This document shows, in pieces, positions 38,014-46,539 of a DNA stretch of 64,000 nucleotides. How positions within the stretch are numbered: the stretch's first letter is position 1; every line of letters begins with the position of its first letter. The stretch lies in the NCBI GenBank assembly GCA_022447185.1, contig JAKVAY010000036.1, forward strand, positions 45,139 to 109,138, read 5' to 3'. The notes beneath the pieces were generated by a model. The model was not told the DNA's origin. It did not search any database and saw only the letters and a list, made by a program, of their open reading frames with translations. The position numbers and the translations under genes were made by a program. This DNA is from Fuerstiella sp. (GTDB lineage: Bacteria; Planctomycetota; Planctomycetia; Planctomycetales; Planctomycetaceae).

Positions 38014-38498
38014 TGGACAATTCGATCCAGTTTCAACACAAAAAACAGGGTAAACAATTCAGGGACTGCATCCCGGACGCTACATCCGATCATGGGTACC
38101 ATGAATCAGAAGTGTCTCGTACCGGGTTGGAGATTTCCAGCAATTATCAGTCATGCCTGGTATTCTTTGCCAAGGCTCTTCAACGGTCGTACCTGTGAAG
38201 CACCATTCATCGAGTCGATGCGCAGACTCGTTTTCCAGACCGTGTTATTCAGCGGGAGTCCTGCTGCCGGATTTTTTGGGCTCGATGAGATCAGGATCGG
38301 TCGGATTCTGGTGGGCAGGCAGGTCTATCGACACCTTCAAGGAAACCTCTGGGTCAAATCTGAGTCTGAGGTGACACGCAACGTCTGCCCGTCAGAATCG
38401 CTGACACGACATTATTCGGAACTTCGGTAGTGTCGCCGCATCGCTTCCCGGAACGACAGTCACACGTAAACTGGAGGATTCCCGCCAAGACAAGCCGA
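38014..38498. other. Intergenic region, 485 bases
   Basis: A plus-strand frame runs through here but is largely antisense to the preceding gene and is rejected. No RNA gene, repeat or strong promoter was recognised. Confidence 0.4.
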
Positions 38499-39041
38499 CT
38501 ACCACGGTAGTTCCATCATGTCTACGATCTGAGCAGCCATTCGTTCGGCTGCCTTTTGCTGGGCGGTTGCCATGGAGTGTCCCAACTCCGGTGCAAAGCT
38601 GACATCAGTGGCACGCTGTGCCAGATCGTGGCTAATGGGAAAGATGCGTTCCTGCAATATACGCCCGTTACGACAATCGGTCCAGGAGATCTGCGCCCCC
38701 AGCCCCAGTTGCAACTCACGCGCATCATCAAACCGAGTTTCACTCAGCAGGTCTTTGCGAAAATCAACGATTCGTATCTTGAGAATCGTATCAGCAACGT
38801 GTTCTTCTTCGAGGCGGTACACTGTACGGGTACGAATTTCATTTTGAACGGCTTCCGTCAGAAGATAGTCCAGGTTGCGCCGAAATGAATCCGTTTGAAC
38901 AACGGGAACATACACGGTCCGCACACCTTGGACCGATTGTGGTCCGAGCGTATACCCACAACCACTGATTGCAACAGTCAGCAGCAGTGCCATACAGATC
39001 GGTCTTCGGTGCGTCATTGTCTGCACCACTCGGAATTCCAT
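38499..39041 (-). CDS. LptE-like outer-membrane lipopolysaccharide-assembly lipoprotein
   Basis: 180 residues. Lipobox VAISGCGYTLG with the acylated Cys at residue 28, followed by the family start pattern GYTLGPQSVQGVRTVYVPVVQTDSFRRNLDYLLTEAVQNEI in two blocks; the later DTILKIRIVDFRKDLLSE and MATAQQKAAERMAAQIVDMME also fit the LptE family. It would plug the LptD barrel. ATG 39041 overlaps the stop of the BamD-like gene (TGATG), indicating coupling; an ATG eight codons in is an alternative start. Confidence 0.8.
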   Translation of the reverse strand: MEFRVVQTMTHRRPICMALLLTVAISGCGYTLGPQSVQGVRTVYVPVVQTDSFRRNLDYLLTEAVQNEIRTRTVYRLEEEHVADTILKIRIVDFRKDLLSETRFDDARELQLGLGAQISWTDCRNGRILQERIFPISHDLAQRATDVSFAPELGHSMATAQQKAAERMAAQIVDMMELPW

Positions 39042-40387
39042 CAGAATTGGTCGCGTCCGATAGTCTCGTCCGCGGTTGCGCCCACAGACTTCACCATGGG
39101 ATCAGAACGTTCGCCAGGTAGTTGCCTCGGCGAAAGTGACTCCAGTATTTCGTCGAATCCGGGCAGGACTTTGAGTTCATTCCGATCCAGCGTTGACAGT
39201 TTGTCCTGTGCCATATCCGCAAATTTCGTGTTGGGAAACTGATTCATCAGCTGCATACATGTCAGACCCACGGCTCGGTCACTGTTATTTTTCTTTTCGT
39301 AGTACTGAATACGATTCCAGATGCGCTGAGCCTTGAGCAGATGTATCTTTTGCAGATCTTTGCGCAGTTGAGCGCGTTCAGGGGAATCGGGAAACATTTT
39401 CAGGGACTGTGCGGTCAACTCGCCGGCACCTTCAAGCGACGTTCCGTCGTACGACGGACCCTGATACGACATCAGCCTCACATGCGATCCGAGCAGGAAG
39501 GCATCCTTGATGTGCGGACTGTCGGGATATTCATCACGCAAAATGTTAAAATAGCGATCTGCCTCAACGTAATCCTCCCTGCGAAGATAGTACGAAGCTG
39601 TCGCAAACAGGGCATCGTCCGCCAATGGACCAGTGGGATCATTCAGCCAGATGCCCTTAAGTGCTTTGAGTGCCCGGCCCTGCGTGTCAAACATCGGCCG
39701 AGTCCTGTCTCCAAAATTGGGCAGAATCCGATATCTAAGTGAGGGCGCAGTGGGAACAGGTGGCACATCGTTCGGATGTTCATATTCGACTTCCACGGCA
39801 CTCACCGTTCGAATCCTGCTTCGATGTACAGGATCTGCCAGGTCGAGCCACTCCTGAGCAATCTGATACAGCCGTTTCGTTGCCGACTGGACGAATCGGG
39901 TGGACGGATAGTCGACAAACAACAGGTCATAGCCGTCCTGTGCCGCCGGGTAACGCCCTAAAGCGTACCACGACTCGGCCACCCGGAACTGTGCTTCCTC
40001 ACCAGCCGATGTTCCCTTGTATTTCTTTGCAAGCTTCCGGTACTGCTTTGCAGCAGCGGCATAGTTTCCACTGTCGAACAGTTGCTTTGTTTGCTGAACC
40101 TTTTTGCGGCCTTCTTCGCTGAACCTGCTTCCCTGCGCCAACGCGCTGCTGTCCAGATCGTCGCCATCGCGGTTCCAAAGATTCCTGACAGCATTCACGA
40201 CTGGTGTTGTCGCCGAAGTAAACAATCCTCCCGCTTTCTGGCCAGTCGTCGTCTGGCAGCCGACAATCGTCAGGCTCCAGAAACCGACAACGGTAAAGCA
40301 AACGAATGACGAAAAACGGCGCACACGAATGCCTCGACTTCGGAGGAGTCGTCTTGCAGCCGAATCAACTCGGCAGACAGGCTTCAT
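39041..40387 (-). CDS. BamD-like tetratricopeptide lipoprotein
   Basis: 448 residues. Basic N-terminus, hydrophobic segment and lipobox LTIVGCQTT predict an outer-membrane lipoprotein. TPR-like pairs are seen in TKQLFDSGNYAAAAKQYRKLAKKY, EAQFRVAESWYALGRYPAAQDGYDLLFVDYP and ADDALFATASYYLRREDYVEADRYFNILRDEYPDSPH (blocks), the pattern of BamD/YfiO. It is longer than E. coli BamD (245 residues) because of an insertion around 195-260. It likely contributes to outer-membrane protein assembly. Operon with LptE-like (overlap) and recO (45 bases upstream). Confidence 0.8.
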   Translation of the reverse strand: MKPVCRVDSAARRLLRSRGIRVRRFSSFVCFTVVGFWSLTIVGCQTTTGQKAGGLFTSATTPVVNAVRNLWNRDGDDLDSSALAQGSRFSEEGRKKVQQTKQLFDSGNYAAAAKQYRKLAKKYKGTSAGEEAQFRVAESWYALGRYPAAQDGYDLLFVDYPSTRFVQSATKRLYQIAQEWLDLADPVHRSRIRTVSAVEVEYEHPNDVPPVPTAPSLRYRILPNFGDRTRPMFDTQGRALKALKGIWLNDPTGPLADDALFATASYYLRREDYVEADRYFNILRDEYPDSPHIKDAFLLGSHVRLMSYQGPSYDGTSLEGAGELTAQSLKMFPDSPERAQLRKDLQKIHLLKAQRIWNRIQYYEKKNNSDRAVGLTCMQLMNQFPNTKFADMAQDKLSTLDRNELKVLPGFDEILESLSPRQLPGERSDPMVKSVGATADETIGRDQF

Positions 40388-40432
40388 GGTCGGTACCGTT
40401 CTTCTATCTGTATCTGCGTATCGATCGACGGG

Positions 40433-41200
40433 TCAGATACCATCCAGGTAACGCAGCGTCGACGGACGACGTCCAAGGATGCTTGTAATTGTCGACACCG
40501 CAAAATGATGACACTCAACAATCTGCTGTTTTGTGAGGCGTAGACGTCCGGACAACTGAGAATCATCAGAACTCAGCTGGCGAAGTGCAGCGACGGACCC
40601 GGCAGAAATCGAACGACCTGAAAACTCCGGTCGTCGACAATCGGCACACAAAAGTCCCCCCTGACTAATCCAGGGAGCAAATTTTTTGGATAACGGCTGA
40701 CCAGATTGCGTAACGGGTGAACCGCAGACGGTGCATTCCGTCAAACTGCCCAGCAAGCCGGAGAGTCGCAGAATTCCCAGTTCAAATTCGACGACCGATG
40801 TCAGTGAGTGCTGATCGGTCGCCATGAGTTTTGTGAGCGTGTCCGTTGCCAGATCATAGATCTCAGGCGCTGGATCATATTCTTCAGTGAGCCCATTCAG
40901 CAGATCAGCCACGTAATAGCCACCGTAGAGGGAGTTGATATTCGTTCCCGAAGGCGCAAAACGTGAAACCAATCGAGCCTCGGTAAGGAGGTCCAGACTG
41001 CCAGAGGACTTGCGGATAAAGACTACGCGACACCTGGAAAGCAGGTCAATACCAGCATCAAAAGGCCCTTTGAGTCTTTTGGCGCCTTTCGCAAGAGCCG
41101 AGGATTTTCCGAATTCTTTGCTGAAGAGCGTGATGACTCGGCTGGTTTCGCTGAAATCCGCCTGCCGGATGACCAGAGCCTCTGCTTTTTCCAGTGACAC
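40433..41200 (-). CDS. recO: DNA repair protein RecO
   Basis: 255 residues from a GTG at 41200 (GGGA about 9 bases upstream), giving the normal RecO length and start SLEKAEALVIRQADFSETSRVITLFS; a TTG at 41242 would add 14 residues. N-terminal OB fold (to about 80) with FGKSSALAKGAKR, helical middle YYVADLLNGLTEEYDPAPEIYDL, and a zinc site with CTVCG and CADC (four Cys). RecO loads RecA on SSB-coated DNA during gap repair with RecR. Upstream member of the minus-strand group with BamD-like and LptE-like genes. Confidence 0.88.
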   Translation of the reverse strand: MSLEKAEALVIRQADFSETSRVITLFSKEFGKSSALAKGAKRLKGPFDAGIDLLSRCRVVFIRKSSGSLDLLTEARLVSRFAPSGTNINSLYGGYYVADLLNGLTEEYDPAPEIYDLATDTLTKLMATDQHSLTSVVEFELGILRLSGLLGSLTECTVCGSPVTQSGQPLSKKFAPWISQGGLLCADCRRPEFSGRSISAGSVAALRQLSSDDSQLSGRLRLTKQQIVECHHFAVSTITSILGRRPSTLRYLDGI

Positions 41201-41558
41201 GCAGTTTTCCCTGGCTGGACATGGTCTTACAGACAGCTTCAACCCATATTTTGAGGTGTTTCTGTCTGATCCGTTGATTCAGACAATTGTAATCCACTGT
41301 GGAAATCACGAGAACATCGTCTTGGCCCGTATTGCACACAATGTAGACGGTCCGGAGCGACCCCAATACCGGATCAAAACAATCCCTGTCTTACTTCCAA
41401 ACAGGCTGCAACCTTTTCGTCGCCAAACCAAAGAACAGGCTTTAGTTCCCGCAAACACACAATTTTTCCTGTTTCAGCGAACCTCCGGATCGCAATGAGG
41501 CCAATTTCGTTCGAATCACGCTCAAACAGATCAACCAATGATCAGTGGATACTGACTC
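41201..41558. other. Intergenic region between divergent recO and folD
   Basis: 358 bases without a gene. One hairpin, TGTCTGA-(9)-TCAGACA at 41263-41285, lies 63 bases before the recO start on its strand. No clear promoter elements. Confidence 0.35.
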
Positions 41559-42416
41559 ATGACCGCACGACTTATCGATGGAAAGCAGATTTCGTCAGCA
41601 GAAAGATCCACGATTGCCGCTGAGACTGCTGAATTCTCCGGACAGACCGGAATCGTCCCGCAGCTGGCCGCAGTCCTCGTGGGAGATGATCCTGCCAGTC
41701 AGGTCTATGTGCGCAACAAAGAACGGGCCTGCCAGAAATGCGGCCTCAAAAGCACACTCCACCGACTGCCACAGGAAACCACACAATCGGAATTGCAGCA
41801 ACTCGTAAAGCAACTGAATGATGATCCCGCTGTCCACGGAATCCTGGTTCAATTACCACTGCCAGATCAATTGGATGCCATACCGGTTCTGGATGCCATC
41901 CTGCCCGCCAAAGATGTAGACGGATTCCATCCGGAGAATGTGGGCCTGATGCTGCAGGGCCGACCTCGATTCCTGCCCTGCACGCCTCACGGAATCCTGA
42001 GAATACTGGATCATGAGCGCATTGAGACCTCCGGTGCGCATGCCGTGATCATCGGCCGGAGCGATATTGTTGGCAAACCGATGGGAGCGATGCTGATTCA
42101 GCGAGGTGCAGATGCAACCGTAACGACCTGTCACAGCCGCACGAAAGATATTGCCACCATCACTGCTCAGGCAGATATCCTGATTGCAGCAGTCGGCATT
42201 CCTGAATTTGTCACAAGTGACATGATCAGGCCCGGCGCCGTGGTGATCGATGTAGGAATTAATCGAGTGAATGATCGTCTGGTCGGCGACGTCCATTTCG
42301 AGTCAGCCTCAGGCACGGCATCAGCGATTACCCCAGTTCCTGGCGGAGTCGGGCCCATGACAATTGCCATGCTGCTGCGAAACACGCTCACTGCAGCCGT
42401 ACAACAGACCCGCTGA
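41559..42416 (+). CDS. folD: Bifunctional methylenetetrahydrofolate dehydrogenase/cyclohydrolase
   Basis: 285 residues, full length. It interconverts 5,10-methylene- and 10-formyl-tetrahydrofolate with NADP. Diagnostic blocks: YVRNKERACQKCG with the catalytic Lys, GILVQLPLPDQLD, PAKDVDGFHPENVG, GRSDIVGKPMG (nucleotide-binding), and PVPGGVGPMTIAMLL at the end. Single gene; a structured hairpin lies about 110 bases downstream. Confidence 0.95.
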   Translation: MTARLIDGKQISSAERSTIAAETAEFSGQTGIVPQLAAVLVGDDPASQVYVRNKERACQKCGLKSTLHRLPQETTQSELQQLVKQLNDDPAVHGILVQLPLPDQLDAIPVLDAILPAKDVDGFHPENVGLMLQGRPRFLPCTPHGILRILDHERIETSGAHAVIIGRSDIVGKPMGAMLIQRGADATVTTCHSRTKDIATITAQADILIAAVGIPEFVTSDMIRPGAVVIDVGINRVNDRLVGDVHFESASGTASAITPVPGGVGPMTIAMLLRNTLTAAVQQTR

Positions 42417-43002
42417 ACGCCCGGTTACGGCAGGCGGATCGGTTTTCAGACATCTACATTGCCCCTCTGGAAGTGGTTCGTGAGGTTGTCTGCGCTGAAG
42501 GTTTTGACTCATATGAATGAGACATCATCCCCACCAACACGGAGATTCATCTCCAAAATCGTGTCCTGGAGGGGATGATCAGTGAAACAGCAGGCGATTT
42601 TTCATGCATCAGCCCCGCACAGCCTCGGACGAACCCGGCAATTGGCCTCTTCAAGGATTCCAGAGATCATAGAGTTCAGTACCGGAATCGGCGTCCAGCG
42701 ACCTGTACGGCAATTCGTTGTCGTTTCATCTGCCGGGAATCCTGATTTGTATTTGCGGCACAAATCTGCATTCCGAGACTCGAATCCGATTCCCCGCCAC
42801 GATGCCGGCCGTGCTGGCTGGAAAATTGATTCGGCGATTCTAGTATGTCAGACACACTGCGAAAGCTGCAGCAGTCGTCGTCTTCCGGCAACACCATAGC
42901 AGCTGCGTCTCATCGAGAGGCGGCGCAGACCACGCGATACAGATCGCTCAGAATCGATCTGTGTTTTTCCACACCTTCCATTGATCATGAGAAAGAGCCA
43001 CC
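42417..43002. other. Intergenic region with a long folded hairpin
   Basis: 586 bases. The only strong structure is the hairpin at 42524-42579. A 105-codon plus frame at 42582-42899 has no family resemblance and is not called. Confidence 0.4.
42524..42579. repeat. Near-perfect 56-nt nested hairpin downstream of folD
   Basis: Outer arms ATCATCCCC (42524-42532) and GGGGATGAT (42571-42579) pair over 9 bp. Inside, CCA/TGG (42534-42536 with 42567-42569), ACAC/GTGT (42537-42540 with 42561-42564) and GGAGA/TCTCC (42541-42545 with 42550-42554) continue the stem around a TTCA loop, with bulges CC and AAAATC. No T-run follows, so it is not a standard terminator; it could be a structured RNA, a miniature element or a processing site. 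Confidence 0.55.
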
Positions 43003-44094
43003 GTGGACCTGAGTTCTGTGGCAGCCAGTCACCGTGAAGCACTTGACCAGCACACAAGAGAAACCGTGCAATGGCACTTCGGCGAAGCTACCGGAAGTGA
43101 GTTCTGGCTGAAAAAGAAACGAGAATTCGATTTTGACCCACTCACAGATGTGAACAGTTTCACTGACCTCAGAAAATTCCCGCTGTTCGAGGACGAATGG
43201 CTGCGGGGCGGCCCCATGCGTCGCTGGGTACCTCAGCCGCTTCAGGACAAACCTATCTACGTTTTTGAGACTGGGGGAACAACGGGTGTACCCAAATCCC
43301 GAGTGGTCGTGGAAGATCACTGGACCGACTACGAAATTTTCAGTGACACAATTCCGGACGAATCGTTTCCGCGCGGAGCCAACTGGCTGATGCTTGGTCC
43401 GTCCGGACCACGTCGACTGAGACTCGCCGTTGAGCATCTGGCTCAGCATCGCGGCGGTATTTGCTTTTGTGTTGATCTGGATCCGCGATGGGTCGTCAAG
43501 CTGCTGAAGAAGGGAAAGGTTACAGAAGCTCAGGAATACAGCAGCCACGTCATTGATCAGGCAATGACCGTACTCGGAGCAGACAATGACATCCAGTGTA
43601 TGTTCACCACACCGAAGCTTCTGGAAGCTTTGGCAATGAGGTTACTGGATGAAGGCAGCAGTATCGAAGAAGCGGGTATCAAAGGAATCTTCTGCGGCGG
43701 AACAGAATTTACACCACAGTGGTATCGCTTTGCCTGCGAAGAACTACTGGGCCCCAATGTGTACATCACTCCGACATACGGTAACACGTTGATGGGGCTC
43801 GCCTGCGGCAAACCGTTTGATCCCGCTGACAACTACAAGATCACGTATTATGCTCCACAGCCCCGGGCAGTCGTCGAGGTGGTTGATTTTGACGACCACA
43901 CAAAACTCGTGGACTATGGTCAGACGGGTCGTGTCAAGCTGTATACCATGACCAAAGAGCTGTTTGTTCCAGGTTTTCTGGAGCGAGATGAAGGTGAACG
44001 CGAGAAGCCACACGAAAAGTACCCGTGGGACGGAGTCAGCGGTGTACGACCTTACCACGTGTTTGCGAAAACAACGACAGTCGGTGTCTACTGA
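43003..44094 (+). CDS. Adenylate-forming ligase, LuxE/phenylacetate-CoA-ligase-like
   Basis: 363 residues, start GTG 43003 with GAAAGAG upstream. Clear ATP/AMP-binding motif TGGTTGVPK (T90-K98) within IYVFETGGTTGVPKSR, later FCGGTEFTPQWYRF and YITPTYGNTLMGLACG (second AMP-binding segment) and DYGQTGRVKLYT. The size fits LuxE-type acyl-protein synthetases and short PaaK-like ligases rather than full acyl-CoA synthetases. It would activate a carboxylic acid to an acyl-adenylate. The next gene encodes a CoA-acylating-type aldehyde dehydrogenase, so the pair probably reduces an acid to an aldehyde. Substrate unknown; no luciferase genes are near. Confidence 0.8.
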   Translation: MDLSSVAASHREALDQHTRETVQWHFGEATGSEFWLKKKREFDFDPLTDVNSFTDLRKFPLFEDEWLRGGPMRRWVPQPLQDKPIYVFETGGTTGVPKSRVVVEDHWTDYEIFSDTIPDESFPRGANWLMLGPSGPRRLRLAVEHLAQHRGGICFCVDLDPRWVVKLLKKGKVTEAQEYSSHVIDQAMTVLGADNDIQCMFTTPKLLEALAMRLLDEGSSIEEAGIKGIFCGGTEFTPQWYRFACEELLGPNVYITPTYGNTLMGLACGKPFDPADNYKITYYAPQPRAVVEVVDFDDHTKLVDYGQTGRVKLYTMTKELFVPGFLERDEGEREKPHEKYPWDGVSGVRPYHVFAKTTTVGVY

Positions 44095-44222
44095 GTTGAC
44101 CGACCGAATGAAATGTCTCTCCTTGCTCTGGCGACAGTAACAGATCGCCACGAACGTGGTCACTTGACAACCGTTCCCACAAACATGCAGTTGCACATTC
44201 AACATTCCAGAGAAAACTGAAC

Positions 44223-45671
44223 ATGATTGAAATTCCCGTCATCCGCTGGGGTAAGCCGTATGAGAGCATGCAACAAATGGACGTGGTCCATTTTGAGACT
44301 GGTGAGACGCTCGCCAAAGTGCATGAAGCCAACGGCGGCATCATCAAAATGGACATGCGAAAGGCCCGTAAGGCGCGTGAAATTCTACGGTCGTTTTCGG
44401 TTAATGATTTGATTCGAATGTGCGAAGTGGCTGCGGATTTCTATGTTGATGCTGATCTCCCACTGGGAAACGGAACCCAGTCGCCGGACGAATTCTGCAC
44501 AATGCAGTCAGCAACCACCGGATTGCCGGAGCATATGTGTCGATTCAATATGACGAAAAATGCGTTCGTTCTTAAGAACATGGGACAAATCCTCGATGCG
44601 CTGACCCGGGGTCTGCCGTTGGATATTCTGACACAGGGATTCGGTGTCGAAGATCGCGGTGTCATGGTCAGCTATCAGGCCAATTGCAACGCTTCAGGCT
44701 GGGTACTGCCTTCAAACAGTCCCGGCGTGCACACACTTTGGTTACCTGTAATTCCACTGCAGATTGGCCTCGTGATGAAGCCCGGACCGGCAGAACCTTG
44801 GACCCCCTATCGAATGTATGAAGCATTCGCACAAGCCGGCGTTCCACGAGAAGCGTTTTGCCTGTATCCAGGTGGACAGGATAAAGGGGCAGAGCTTGGT
44901 GGTGCGGTTCTTGAGTCCTGTGAAAGATCAGTCATCTTTGGCGGGACTGCAACTATCGAGCAGTATCACGGAAACCCAAAGGTCCAGGCCCACGGCCCCG
45001 GCTTCTCCAAAATTGTCCTGGGTGATGACAAAGTGGACGAATGGGAGAAATATCTCGATTTGATGTTCGACAGCATTTACGTCAACAGCGGACGAAGCTG
45101 TATCAGCTGTTCGGGAATCTGGGTATCACGGCATGCATCCGAAATCGCTGACGCACTTGCGCAGCGACTCGGACCTGTCGCCCCCAGGCCAATGAACGAT
45201 CCCGATTCGGGGCTTGCTGCGTTCACTCTGCCGGGTGCGGCCGCGGCAATGAGCAGCCAGATTGATGAGGGCTGTCAGTCACCGTGCGTTACGGAAGTCA
45301 CGTCTCAATACCGCGATGGAGATCGGCTCGTGTGTAATGAACGGTGTGATTTTCTTCGTCCAACCCTGCTGCACGTGAGTGACCCGGATGATCCGATGGC
45401 GAATACGGAATACATGTTTCCATTCGCGTCTGTGGTTGAATGTCCTCAGGACCAGTTTTTGAACAAGTGTGGCTACACACTTGTCTGTTCCGCAATCACT
45501 GATGATGAATCGTTCAAACGCGAACTGCTCGACGCAACGAATGTAGACCGATTAAACATCGGGGAAGTCAAGACGCTTCAGCTCAACTGGCTCCAGCCGC
45601 ACGAAGGCAACATTATTGACTTCCTGTATCGCGGCAGGGCGTTTCAGAACAGTCCACCGCCGGCACACTGA
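44223..45671 (+). CDS. Aldehyde dehydrogenase superfamily protein, acylating (LuxC-like) type
   Basis: 482 residues, close to LuxC length. Rossmann part with GWVLPSNSPGVHTLWLPVIPLQIGLVMKPG in two blocks, YPGGQDKG, VIFGGTATIEQY; catalytic Cys C293 in NSGRSCISCSG (C296 is a second Cys). The usual LELGGK block, with the general-base Glu of hydrolytic aldehyde dehydrogenases, is replaced by HGPGFSKIVLG, which has no Glu; absence of that base is typical of CoA-acylating enzymes and acyl reductases. It follows the ligase gene by 128 bases on the same strand. Together they can be read as activation plus reduction of a carboxylic acid. Substrate and direction in vivo are inference. Confidence 0.8.
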   Translation: MIEIPVIRWGKPYESMQQMDVVHFETGETLAKVHEANGGIIKMDMRKARKAREILRSFSVNDLIRMCEVAADFYVDADLPLGNGTQSPDEFCTMQSATTGLPEHMCRFNMTKNAFVLKNMGQILDALTRGLPLDILTQGFGVEDRGVMVSYQANCNASGWVLPSNSPGVHTLWLPVIPLQIGLVMKPGPAEPWTPYRMYEAFAQAGVPREAFCLYPGGQDKGAELGGAVLESCERSVIFGGTATIEQYHGNPKVQAHGPGFSKIVLGDDKVDEWEKYLDLMFDSIYVNSGRSCISCSGIWVSRHASEIADALAQRLGPVAPRPMNDPDSGLAAFTLPGAAAAMSSQIDEGCQSPCVTEVTSQYRDGDRLVCNERCDFLRPTLLHVSDPDDPMANTEYMFPFASVVECPQDQFLNKCGYTLVCSAITDDESFKRELLDATNVDRLNIGEVKTLQLNWLQPHEGNIIDFLYRGRAFQNSPPPAH

Positions 45672-45876
45672 CACACAGCCGGTCGATTGTTTGGTCAGCG
45701 AGAGAATTCCCGCTGCTTGTTCTGTCTGATGACAGGACATAAACCTCATCGGCTGATTTTGGTGCGGATTCTCAAATCGCAGTGCTGTTGTTTGCTGTTG
45801 CAGGGCCTGATCGGGAATCGTAAGAACATGTGATCTCGACTGAGTCAGGACTACCATTGCAGAAGGCCGCTTCATT

Positions 45877-46539
45877 GTGAACCAGATCATCCCGTCGAGT
45901 CTGTTGTTTGATTACCGAGTGAGGGTGCCGGCATGTCCGAAACCATCACGAAAGAAGACCGGTCGGCTGCTGAAGCTGGCCGATTCGGCACAGCTCCCAA
46001 ACGTATCAACAATGGATAGCGGTGCGTCTTTTTCAACAGTACATATTGGCTGGAATTCAAATGGTGTCGGCATCCGCGTAGTCATTCGGGGACGCACGCA
46101 GCCACTTGTGGGAGAACCAAATCAACCGGAAGACTCAGATTGTGTTGAGTTATGGATCGACACTCGACCAACCGGTAACGTACACCGGGCGACCGGCTAC
46201 TGTCACCGGCTGGCCTGTTTTCCCTGTGACCAGTCAGCCGACGGAGAACCAACCGTCGTACCCCTGCCGATTCCCCAACAGCGGGAAATCAAATCAGACA
46301 TGCAAAGCCGCCATATTCAGCTGCGCGTACATTCGCACAGAGATGGCTACGAAATGGAAGTCTGGATTCCGGAGAGCCAGCTGTACGGTTATCGTGAAGT
46401 GGATGAGCTGCGACAGCTGGGATTCTACTGCCTCGTCCACGATACCGAACTGGGTAAACAACCGCTCACGGTGACCGAAGAATTCCCCTTTGCCTGGGAC
46501 CCGTCTTTGTGGGTTCATCTGGAGTTAACCGACAAATGA
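45877..46539 (+). CDS. CBM9-like (DOMON-fold) protein
   Basis: 220 residues, start GTG 45877, no signal peptide seen. The beta-sandwich pattern of carbohydrate-binding module family 9-like proteins appears in FSTVHIGWNSNGVGIRVVIRG, PEDSDCVELWIDTR, GYCHRLACFPC, YEMEVWIPESQLYGY and LGFYCLVHDTELG. The first 45 residues (LFDYRVRVPACP) are family specific. The stop overlaps the ATG of the glycerophosphodiesterase gene (ATGA), so they are coupled. Such proteins are common in Planctomycetes; ligand unknown and a cytoplasmic location is odd for a sugar-binding module. Confidence 0.65.
   Translation: MNQIIPSSLLFDYRVRVPACPKPSRKKTGRLLKLADSAQLPNVSTMDSGASFSTVHIGWNSNGVGIRVVIRGRTQPLVGEPNQPEDSDCVELWIDTRPTGNVHRATGYCHRLACFPCDQSADGEPTVVPLPIPQQREIKSDMQSRHIQLRVHSHRDGYEMEVWIPESQLYGYREVDELRQLGFYCLVHDTELGKQPLTVTEEFPFAWDPSLWVHLELTDK

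Noticed and set aside
37519-38430. 303-codon plus-strand frame
   Set aside because: Mostly antisense to the GDSL/propeller gene and without recognisable motifs in its free part.
42582-42899. 105-codon plus-strand frame before the ligase gene
   Set aside because: Starts next to the hairpin, no motif, no continuation into a known domain.
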